From positions 115,674 to 179,673 of the forward strand of contig NZ_JAHXBG010000022.1 of the NCBI RefSeq assembly GCF_020103725.1: a DNA stretch of 64,000 bases. The letters run 5' to 3'. The stretch comes from Hyalangium gracile. GTDB taxonomy: Bacteria; Myxococcota; Myxococcia; Myxococcales; Myxococcaceae. Of the stretch, positions 52,043 to 59,422 are shown one piece after another (position 1 is the stretch's first letter; every line of letters begins with the position of its first letter). Below the pieces are notes generated by a model. The model did no database searches, was not told the DNA's origin, and saw nothing but the letters and a program-made list of their open reading frames with translations. A program made the position numbers and the translations under genes.

Positions 52043-54212
52043 CGCGCGTGCGTGGACGCTCTGGCTCTGCGCGCTGCTGCTGGCCATCCCTGGCCCCACG
52101 CGAGCGCAGTCCGAGGAGGAGCGGCGGCGGCAGCTCCAGGAGCGGCTGGGCATCGAGAAGCCCCCGGCGCCACCCGGTCCGGCGCAGACAGCGCCCGATG
52201 CTGGAGGCGTCGAGCAGGGGGCGGCGACGCCCGCTCCGGCGGAGGCTCCCCGGAGTCCCACGGCGCCCCCGGCCCGGCCCCGGCCCGGCTCCGCCAGGCC
52301 CCGCGTGTTGACCTTCGTCGAGGACGCTCGGCCCATCCTGGTGAAGCAGTGCGAGTCCTGTCACCGCCCCGAGGGCTCGGCGGGCAGGTCCAGGTGGGTG
52401 CTGCGAGGCGAGCCGGGCGACTATGAGGCCACGGTCCGCTTCGTGAAGCCCGCCACCGCGGCCGAGAGCCCCCTGCTCAAGAAGGGCACCGGAGCGACCC
52501 TTCACGGGGGCAGGAAGGTCTTCCCGGCGGAGTCCTCCGAGTACGCGACGCTGTTGCAGTGGATCGAGCAAGGGACTGTTCAGGGCAGCGCGCCGGCTGT
52601 CTCCGTGTCGCCCCCCAGTGTCGTGTCCGCTCCCGCCGCTCCCCCCAGCACGCCCCGGCCCGCTGCGCCTCCCCCAGGTGCCAGCACGCCAACGCCTGGC
52701 AGTCCCTCGAGCCCGGAGCCCGTGGCCCCTTCCGCCACCGCGAGCGCCGAAGCATCGCCACCGGCGTCTCCCGCGCCCACGGTGGCGGCGGACGTGCCGC
52801 GCTTCGCGCCCGAGCTTCACCAACAGCTGCTGGCGGCCTGTTCGAGCTGCCATTCCACTGGCGGGCTCGCCTCCACCTCCCGGTACCTGACGAGTGAGGA
52901 TTCCGAGCAGCACCTGCGCTCCGTGGTGCCGCTGGTGGCGCCTGGCTCCGCTGCCACCAGCGTCCTGTACCAGCGTGCGCGGGGCGAGGCGCATGCGGTG
53001 GGCGCGGTGTGGGAGCAGGGGAGCGCGGAGCTGGCGCTGCTGGCCCGGTGGATCGACGCCGGGGCACTGGGCGCCTCGCCCGCGGCCCCCGCGCCCGCGA
53101 ACACCGCCGCACCCGTGGCCTCCGCGGCTCCCGCGCCCACCCAGGCCGCACCTCCAGCCACGCCACATGCTTCCGCGGGCGGCCCGCCCTCCGGTGTGGC
53201 CCTGGGGACGTTCCCAGGGCTCGGCTCGCTGAGCCTGAACGGACGCTTCGATCTCAATTATGAGCGCGTCCACTACAACGACAACCCCTTCCAGGAGGGG
53301 AGCGGGAATGCGCTGCGCAGCTACCACCACTTCCTCTTCCTGACGCGGCAGTCCACCGAAGACCCGGTGACGCTCACCCTGGAGATGCTGTCGCTGCAGT
53401 TCTGGGAGGTGGGGTACCGGCCCCGGGGGGAGACGTGGCCGGTGAAGGTCTTCGCCAAGGTGGGCAAGGTGCTGGTGCCCTTCGGCGGCGATCCCCTGTT
53501 CCACCACAGCTACGGTGGGCATGCGGGCTTCGACCAGCGGGTGCTCCCGGTGGTGTTCGCCCGGGAGGGGGCGACGGTGAACGTGCAGCGCCGTCAGGGA
53601 TCGTTCCTGCTCTCCGCTGATGCCTACGTCCTCGCCGGCTATCAGCTGAGGCGCGCCGATGCCGTGCTCAACCTCCAGTCCGACTTCGCGCCCCTGGAGG
53701 AGACGCGCCTGGGCGTCGGGGCGAGGCTCGGCGGTTCCTGGGGGCCCATCAACGTGTGGTACTCGGCCTTCTACAACCCGCTGGGGTTCGGACGCCGGCT
53801 CTTGCTCCAGGCGCTGGATGTGGCCGCGTGGCGTCCGCGCGGGCTTCCGGTGCTGGAGCGGTTCTCCCTGGGCGCCGGGCTGCTGCGCGCGGACGTCTCC
53901 GGAGGAGAGCAGGAGGGCCATGGCGGCCCGGGCGCGGACTACTACCACTTCGCCAGCTACCTCCAGCTCCGCTTCCACCCCAGCGAGTGGCTCTACCTCC
54001 AGTACCGGCAGGGGCTGCGGACCTTCGGGAACCAGCGGGGGCGGATCCTGGACTCGACGGCGCTCACCCGGGATGACGGCTCCACGCACAACGTGGGGGT
54101 CGTCGCCCGGTGGCGAGGGCTGAGCGCCGGGCTCTTCCAGTACTGGAACCTGGAGAAGGTCGACGAGGTGCCGGACGACTTCACCCGATTGATGGTGGCG
54201 TATGAGTTCTGA
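52029..54212 (+). CDS. Dihaem cytochrome fused to outer-membrane beta-barrel
   Basis: This 727-residue protein has a signal peptide (LCALLLAIPGPTRAQ). A first haem domain has C108-x2-C-H112, a long Pro/Ala-rich linker follows (about 185-255), then a second haem domain with C271-x2-C-H275 and another Pro/Ala linker. From about residue 400 come alternating strands rich in aromatic residues (SLNGRFDLNYERVHYND, YYHFASYLQLRFHP), ending in Phe (LMVAYEF), the usual last residue of outer-membrane barrels. The barrel with attached haems would let electrons pass the outer membrane. ATG 52029 starts the signal peptide. The barrel is predicted by pattern, not by family recognition. Confidence 0.82.
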   Translation: MRLADARAWTLWLCALLLAIPGPTRAQSEEERRRQLQERLGIEKPPAPPGPAQTAPDAGGVEQGAATPAPAEAPRSPTAPPARPRPGSARPRVLTFVEDARPILVKQCESCHRPEGSAGRSRWVLRGEPGDYEATVRFVKPATAAESPLLKKGTGATLHGGRKVFPAESSEYATLLQWIEQGTVQGSAPAVSVSPPSVVSAPAAPPSTPRPAAPPPGASTPTPGSPSSPEPVAPSATASAEASPPASPAPTVAADVPRFAPELHQQLLAACSSCHSTGGLASTSRYLTSEDSEQHLRSVVPLVAPGSAATSVLYQRARGEAHAVGAVWEQGSAELALLARWIDAGALGASPAAPAPANTAAPVASAAPAPTQAAPPATPHASAGGPPSGVALGTFPGLGSLSLNGRFDLNYERVHYNDNPFQEGSGNALRSYHHFLFLTRQSTEDPVTLTLEMLSLQFWEVGYRPRGETWPVKVFAKVGKVLVPFGGDPLFHHSYGGHAGFDQRVLPVVFAREGATVNVQRRQGSFLLSADAYVLAGYQLRRADAVLNLQSDFAPLEETRLGVGARLGGSWGPINVWYSAFYNPLGFGRRLLLQALDVAAWRPRGLPVLERFSLGAGLLRADVSGGEQEGHGGPGADYYHFASYLQLRFHPSEWLYLQYRQGLRTFGNQRGRILDSTALTRDDGSTHNVGVVARWRGLSAGLFQYWNLEKVDEVPDDFTRLMVAYEF

Positions 54213-54639
54213 TCTCCGGCTTCAGCGCCTGGCCGCGGCGCTCGCGGTGGGAGCCTGCCTGCTCCTGGGCTGCGCGGACTTCCAGCGCGGCGACCCGTCC
54301 ACCGATGCGGGAGTCCCGTCGGGAGACGGCGGTGGCGGTGGCGGGGATGGCGGAGACGCGCGCTCCTTCGCGAGCGATGTTCATCCGCTGCTGATCGCGG
54401 GCTGTCAGTCCTGCCACCGCGGCGGAGGCTCCGCCGGCAACACCGGCTTCATCCTGACGGGCGAGGCCGAGGCGGACTACGCGGAGGCGAGCGCCTTGAC
54501 GGACACCGCCAATCCCGGCGCGAGCCGGCTGCTGCGCAAGGCCGCTGGCGCGGGCCACGGCGGCGGGGCGATCTACGGAGAGGGCACGCCCGAGTACCAG
54601 ACCTTGCTGGCGTGGGTCGCCGGAGGCGCTCAGCCATGA
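54202..54639 (+). CDS. Monohaem lipoprotein
   Basis: This 145-residue protein has a lipoprotein signal (VGACLLLGCADF), a Gly-rich linker and one haem domain (VHPLLIAGCQSCHRGGGSAG). That domain is plainly related to the two haem domains of the barrel fusion protein: each has a haem site near its start, a residue pattern SRLL or SPLLKK, then YxTLLxWxxxG at its end. It overlaps the barrel gene by eleven bases and would sit next to the barrel at the outer membrane. Confidence 0.87.
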   Translation: MSSDLRLQRLAAALAVGACLLLGCADFQRGDPSTDAGVPSGDGGGGGGDGGDARSFASDVHPLLIAGCQSCHRGGGSAGNTGFILTGEAEADYAEASALTDTANPGASRLLRKAAGAGHGGGAIYGEGTPEYQTLLAWVAGGAQP

Positions 54640-54665
54640 TGCACTTCACCCCGGGGAGAAACCTC

Positions 54666-56996
54666 ATGAGACGAACCACCCCGCTCCTGCTCGGAGGGAT
54701 GTTCTGGGCGCTGACGCTGGTCGCCTGCGCCAGGCTGGAGACATCCAACCCGGCCATCGTCACAGAAGGCGCCCACTCGGTGCTCCTGGGCCAGACGCTG
54801 CAGCTCACCGCCACCACCCGCGAGGCCAGCGACGAGGGCTATCTCTGGGAGAGCGAGGATCCGCAGCGGGTGACGGTGGATGGCAACGGCCTGGTGACGG
54901 GCGTCGGGGTGGGGGAGACGGCCGTGAAGGTCACCGGCGCGCAGTCGAAGCTGCAGGCGCGCCACGTGGTGGTGGTGGTGGCTCCCTCCGCGGGTGACGG
55001 GGGCGTGGATCCCAGCCAGGTGCCCTACTACCTGGCCTGGAGCTCCTCGCCGCATGCCGACACCACGGCCGAGGCCTTCACGCACTGGAACGAGGAGGGC
55101 AGTGTTCCGACGAGCTGCGCGCGGTGCCACAGCTCGGAGGGCTATGTCGACTACCTCGGGGGAGATGGAACCGCTCCCGGGAGCGTGGAGTCCCCCGGTC
55201 GGACGCAGTCCGTGGTCCGCTGCGAGACGTGCCATGACAGCGCGGCCTCGCGCCTGACGGAGGTGACCTTCCCCTCGGGCAAGAAGGTCTCCGGCCTGGG
55301 CGCGGAGGCCCGGTGCATGGTGTGTCACCAGGGGCGTGCCTCGGGGAACTCCATCAACGCGCAGATCTCCGACGCGGGGGTGGTGGGCGAGGACACTGCC
55401 TCCGCGGCCCTGGGCTTCACGAACATCCACTACTACCCCGCGGCCGCGACGCTCTTCGCCAGCCAGGCCGCTGGGGGCTACCAGTACGCGGGGCAGGTCT
55501 ACGACACGCGGTTCCGCCACGTGCCCAACTTCGACAAGTGCCATGAGTGCCATGACCCGCATACCTCCCGGGTCCGCTGGGATGCCTGCGCCACCTGCCA
55601 CCCGGGAGTGACGGACGTCACTCAGGCCTGGAACATCCGGCAGATCGCCTCGCGCAACCAGGACTACGACGGGGACAACAACCGCACCGAGGGCATCTAC
55701 TTCGAGATCCAGGGGCTGAGGGCCCGGTTGCTGGCCGCCATCCAGCGCTACGGGGCGGAGCGTGCCCAGCCCGTCTGCCCTGGCGACGCCTATCCCTACT
55801 GGTTCCGGGACACCAACGGTGACGGCGTCTGCAGCGCGGCCGAGGCCGTCGCCACCAACGCGTTCTCCAACTGGACTCCCCGCCTGCAGAAGGCGGCCTA
55901 CAACTACCAGCTGTCCAGGGTGGATCCGGGCGCGTTCGCCCACAATGCCAAGTACATCCTCCAGCTCTTGCACGACTCGACGCAGGCGGTGAACGGGGCG
56001 CTGGCCGTCCCCTTCGACACGTCGCTGCTGGTGCGAAATGATCCAGGCCACTTCAACGGCGCCAGCAAGGCGGCACGCAACTGGGACTCGAGCGAGACCG
56101 TCCAGGCCAGCTGCTCGCGCTGCCACAGCGGCGCGCAAGGCTACCGGTTCTTCGTCCAGTATGGGGTGGGGCAGCAGGTGCCAGAGACGGCCAACGGCCT
56201 GGAGTGCTTCACCTGCCACGAGAGCTTCGAGCCGGACTACGACGTCTTCGTCCCGGCGAAGACGTGGCTGCCCGACGGCACGACGGTGAACCTGCCGGGC
56301 CAGGACAACCTCTGCGCCAACTGCCACATCGGCCGCGCCTCCAAGGCGACCATCGACACGGCGCTGGCGGGGGGAGGCACCCCGAGGTTCCAGAACGTGC
56401 ACTACATGCCGGCGGCCGGCACGCGCGAGGGGACGCTGGCGAAGGCCGGCTATGAGTACGCCAACAAGACGTATGCGGGCCGGCTCACGCACATGGGCGG
56501 GGTGCAGTGCACCAGCTGTCACGTGCCTGGGAAGAGCCAGCACACCTTCCGCGTCGCGGACGTGTGGAACGAGCGCTGCGAGACGTGCCACGCGGACGAG
56601 AGCGCGGCGGGGGAGATCCGACTCGTCCACCTGCTGGACTACGACGGAGATGGCAACACCACCGAGCCCCTGAGCGCGGAGGTGGACGGAATGGCCGCGC
56701 GCTTGCTGGCGGCCATGCGTCAGGTGACGGCCAACGGCCTCTGCTACAACGGGGACGTCAACCCGTACTTCTTCAAGGACACGGACAGGAACGGCACCTG
56801 CAGCGCGGCCGAGGCCGTGTCCTCCAACGGGTTCGCTCCCTTCACTCCGGCGCTCGTGAAGGCCGCCCACAACTACCAGCTGAGCAGGAAGGACCCAGGC
56901 GCCTGGGCCCACAACTTCAACTACGTGGGGCAGCTGCTCTTCGACAGTGTCGAGGACCTCACCGGTGGAACTCCCACGAACATGCTCCGACCCTGA
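54666..56996 (+). CDS. Decahaem lipoprotein with Big2-like domain
   Basis: This 776-residue protein has a lipoprotein signal ending at Cys21 (LTLVAC). An immunoglobulin-like Big2 domain at about 27-106 (VLLGQTLQLTA, RVTVDGNGLVTGVGVGETAV) is followed by ten CxxCH sites: CARCH, CETCH, CMVCH, CHECH, CATCH, then CSRCH, CFTCH, CANCH, CTSCH, CETCH. The two sets of five belong to two similar halves, each ending in a calcium-loop-like DTNGDGVCSAAEA or DTDRNGTCSAAEA and YNYQLSR/HNYQLSR. ATG 54666 is chosen for GGGGAG upstream and a proper signal; ATGs at 54636/54639 overlap the previous stop. It probably lies on the outer surface as the terminal electron carrier. Confidence 0.88.
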   Translation: MRRTTPLLLGGMFWALTLVACARLETSNPAIVTEGAHSVLLGQTLQLTATTREASDEGYLWESEDPQRVTVDGNGLVTGVGVGETAVKVTGAQSKLQARHVVVVVAPSAGDGGVDPSQVPYYLAWSSSPHADTTAEAFTHWNEEGSVPTSCARCHSSEGYVDYLGGDGTAPGSVESPGRTQSVVRCETCHDSAASRLTEVTFPSGKKVSGLGAEARCMVCHQGRASGNSINAQISDAGVVGEDTASAALGFTNIHYYPAAATLFASQAAGGYQYAGQVYDTRFRHVPNFDKCHECHDPHTSRVRWDACATCHPGVTDVTQAWNIRQIASRNQDYDGDNNRTEGIYFEIQGLRARLLAAIQRYGAERAQPVCPGDAYPYWFRDTNGDGVCSAAEAVATNAFSNWTPRLQKAAYNYQLSRVDPGAFAHNAKYILQLLHDSTQAVNGALAVPFDTSLLVRNDPGHFNGASKAARNWDSSETVQASCSRCHSGAQGYRFFVQYGVGQQVPETANGLECFTCHESFEPDYDVFVPAKTWLPDGTTVNLPGQDNLCANCHIGRASKATIDTALAGGGTPRFQNVHYMPAAGTREGTLAKAGYEYANKTYAGRLTHMGGVQCTSCHVPGKSQHTFRVADVWNERCETCHADESAAGEIRLVHLLDYDGDGNTTEPLSAEVDGMAARLLAAMRQVTANGLCYNGDVNPYFFKDTDRNGTCSAAEAVSSNGFAPFTPALVKAAHNYQLSRKDPGAWAHNFNYVGQLLFDSVEDLTGGTPTNMLRP

Positions 56997-57115
56997 GGAA
57001 GACTCTCGAAGCCTGGAGCGGTTGTTACCAGGGGCCTTCAGGCCTACCTCTCGACGGAGTCCTTGCGGGACTCGAAAAAGAGGTACAAGCGGCGCACCTT
57101 GAAGGAGGGTTGCTC

Positions 57116-57634
57116 GTGAACATCCGTTCGTGGCTTGTCTCGGTCGTGGGGATCCTGTCTGTCCTGGCCTTCGTGCCAGCGCAGGCGTCTGATGAGAGCG
57201 CGGGGGCAGACACCGCCAGCACGACTGTCAGGGAGTACGTCGATGTCTCCGCCTACCTCACGTCCGATGCGGACATCGAGGCCTGGTATCAGCTCGTGTT
57301 CGGCCTCAGGCAGAACTTCGACGACATCTGCGGAGATACCTTCTGCGAGGGCGACTTCAGCAACATCCAGTCGCTTCGCTTCCGCTGCTCGGTCGACCGC
57401 CTGACGGGCACGATTGGGCAGTGCGTGTGGGTCTTCGCCGCCAGCAACGAAGAGGTCGACCCGGCCACCGGCAAGGTGGTGGTGGACACGCAGACCTGGC
57501 GCTGCAAGAGCCCGCTCGCTCGGGGAACCCACATCAGCGAGTTCCTGGCCGCGCTCGCGGGGCCATCGCCGCTCACCGCGACGCTGCCCAGGACCAACCG
57601 GTCCATCTATGACGGACTGGGGGACTGCCTCTGA
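57116..57634 (+). CDS. Secreted protein, unknown function
   Basis: This 172-residue protein starts at GTG 57116 with an AAGGAGG site upstream. A signal peptide (LVSVVGILSVLAFVPAQA) is followed by an acidic mature part with paired Cys (DICGDTFCEGD, RFRCSVDR, GQCVWVF, WRCKSP, GDCL), which suggests three disulfides. No family is recognised. It lies 119 bases after the decahaem gene on the same strand, but its own ribosome site and spacing suggest a separate unit. Confidence 0.8.
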   Translation: MNIRSWLVSVVGILSVLAFVPAQASDESAGADTASTTVREYVDVSAYLTSDADIEAWYQLVFGLRQNFDDICGDTFCEGDFSNIQSLRFRCSVDRLTGTIGQCVWVFAASNEEVDPATGKVVVDTQTWRCKSPLARGTHISEFLAALAGPSPLTATLPRTNRSIYDGLGDCL

Positions 57635-57754
57635 GGCGCCGTAGGCGGATCTCCTGATGGAGGTCGCATGGTGATTGCCAGGTTCCTCCGAGAGTCCTTC
57701 ACATTGAACTCGGAGTGAGGGTTTCGCGGCGCGCGTCAGGGTCGGGTCGCACGA

Positions 57755-58144
57755 ATGTCTCGTGTCGGCGCGATGCACTATGAATGCTCGCCCCTACCTG
57801 TGGCTCTCGGGTGGGGTTTCCAGTCGAGAACTCCCAACATGGCCACCAGTGGGGCGACGGTGTCCGGGCAGTTGTGGACGCCCAGCGCCTCGTACCAGGG
57901 CTACTGGGATTCGCGGCTGCACCTGTACGCCTCGAACTCGCCGAACAGCCCCAGCTGGAACCTCATCCAGACGGTGACGCCGAGCGGTCCGGGCTCGCAG
58001 GTCATCAACGCCACGTACACGGTGCCCTTTTCCGTTTCGAACCTGGTCGTGCGCGCGGTCTACGCCCAGAGCACCTCCGCGGCAGCGCCCTGCAAGGCGG
58101 GTAACGACAGCGACATGGACGACCTGATGATCGCCGTGCAGTAG
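57755..58144 (+). pseudogene. C-terminal remnant of a secreted protein
   Basis: The frame from about 57850 reads GQLWTPSASYQGYWDSRLHL, WNLIQTVTPSGPG, INATYTVPF and ends NDSDMDDLMIAVQ. This matches the pattern of C-terminal beta-rich domains attached to secreted myxobacterial enzymes. No signal peptide or enzyme domain precedes it and the start of the frame is not protein-like. It is most likely the tail of a gene whose front has been lost. Confidence 0.6.
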
Positions 58145-58200
58145 ATGCTGGGGGCGCGGGGGGCATCCAGCCTCCCGCGCCCCGTGAGCCCGACCCAGGC

Positions 58201-58662
58201 TCACTGCGACTTGCCGTCCTTGGCGGGTTGGAAGATCTCGGTCAACCGCCAGGACACCTCTCCCACCGAGCGGACATCGTCGATGAGCCAGCGGCCGCCC
58301 TCCAGCACGAGGCTGTAGCGCAGATCCTGCGGCGTGAAGTTCTTGAAGGTCGCCTTGACCTCGGCGCGCTTGCCCTTGCGGCTCAGCAGCTCCAGGCGCA
58401 GGGACTTCTGCCACCCGTCCTCGGTGTCCTGCGCGTTCACATGGAAGGCGAAGTCGATGCTGCCCATCTCGCCGGTCTTCTCTGATTGCTTCTGATCCTG
58501 GACGAACAGGCCCTTCAGCCGCTTCGAGTAGAACTCATAGGCGCGGATGTTGTCCTTCGCGTAGAAGGCGCGCACGGTCTCGACGGGATCCTGCGCGGAC
58601 TGCGCGAGGGCTGGAGACGCGACCAGTGACAGGAGCAGACCCAGGACGAACAACGAACGCAT
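58201..58662 (-). CDS. DUF3828-like exported protein
   Basis: This 153-residue protein has a signal peptide (LGLLLSLVASPALAQ) followed by an NTF2-like/DUF3828-type fold: DPVETVRAFYAK at the start, RRLKGLF-type helix, SIDFAFHVNAQD and SLVLEGGRWLIDDVRS near the end. Such proteins are periplasmic and of unknown role. The genes on either side have no obvious link to it. Confidence 0.82.
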   Translation of the reverse strand: MRSLFVLGLLLSLVASPALAQSAQDPVETVRAFYAKDNIRAYEFYSKRLKGLFVQDQKQSEKTGEMGSIDFAFHVNAQDTEDGWQKSLRLELLSRKGKRAEVKATFKNFTPQDLRYSLVLEGGRWLIDDVRSVGEVSWRLTEIFQPAKDGKSQ

Positions 58663-59422
58663 GAGGGACCTCGGCTGGAAGGAACGGCTCGAGCGTAGCG
58701 CTCACCGCGTCGGATTGCGTGCGCCTGGACCAGGTCATTCCGAAGAACTTCTTGCACCCCGGAGGGCGGTTGCTGTGCCAAGGGAACGGCCTGGCCAGGG
58801 AGGCGCCCTGTGAGCAGACGGGTGGCGCACTGGTATGACAAGCAGACCAGTTCGGACCGGCTGCGCCCGACAGGCGGGTGGACCGGAAGGGGAGAGCGCC
58901 TATCCGGCGCACACGCCCGCGCAGGCCCTGATACGAGCTGTCGGGAGGCTCTGGCGGATCTGCTCCCTGTCAGCGTCTGGCGCCGACGCATGCTCGCGGA
59001 AATCTCCGGGCCAACCCCGGCGTGGTGCGCACGCCGGGGCTGGCCGGAGGAGTCGCGGGAAGGGGGATTTTCCCACGGCTCGTACCGCCGGTGTCCCGAG
59101 CGGTACTCAGGAGCCCTTGTCGAAGGTGCCGTACTGGATGGGGCGAGCTCCTGAACGACTCCCGGAGCTACTGCACGCCGCCTGCCATGCCTCGGCGGCT
59201 TCGAGGCGTCGGGGACCGCGATACGTTTCAACGTGTTGCGTCACGAACGAGCGCCGCCCGTCCGGTGAGCCTGGGAAGGCTGGTGGCGGCAGTCATCACC
59301 CGAGGCACGGCCGAAGCCCGCCGAGAGAGCGGCAACGCCAGTCACCAGCCTGATGACCGCTGTCATCCGCGCGAACCTGCTCGGGGGTGAGACATCTCGG
59401 CAGGTGCGCGCCGTTCTGCCTC
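58663..59422. other. Gene-free region
   Basis: About 760 bases without a convincing gene on either strand. The only structure I see is a long hairpin at 59004-59049. The promoter of the DUF3828-like gene should lie at the left end. Confidence 0.5.
59004..59049. terminator. Long imperfect hairpin, possible terminator or small RNA
   Basis: The inner stem CCCCGGCGTG (59015-59024) pairs perfectly with CACGCCGGGG (59030-59039) around a five-base loop. The stem continues outward as CCA/TGG and CTCCGG/CCGGAG with one bulge and one mismatch. On the minus strand it is followed by ATTTCC. It lies 374 bases beyond the stop of the hybrid kinase gene. Confidence 0.45.
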
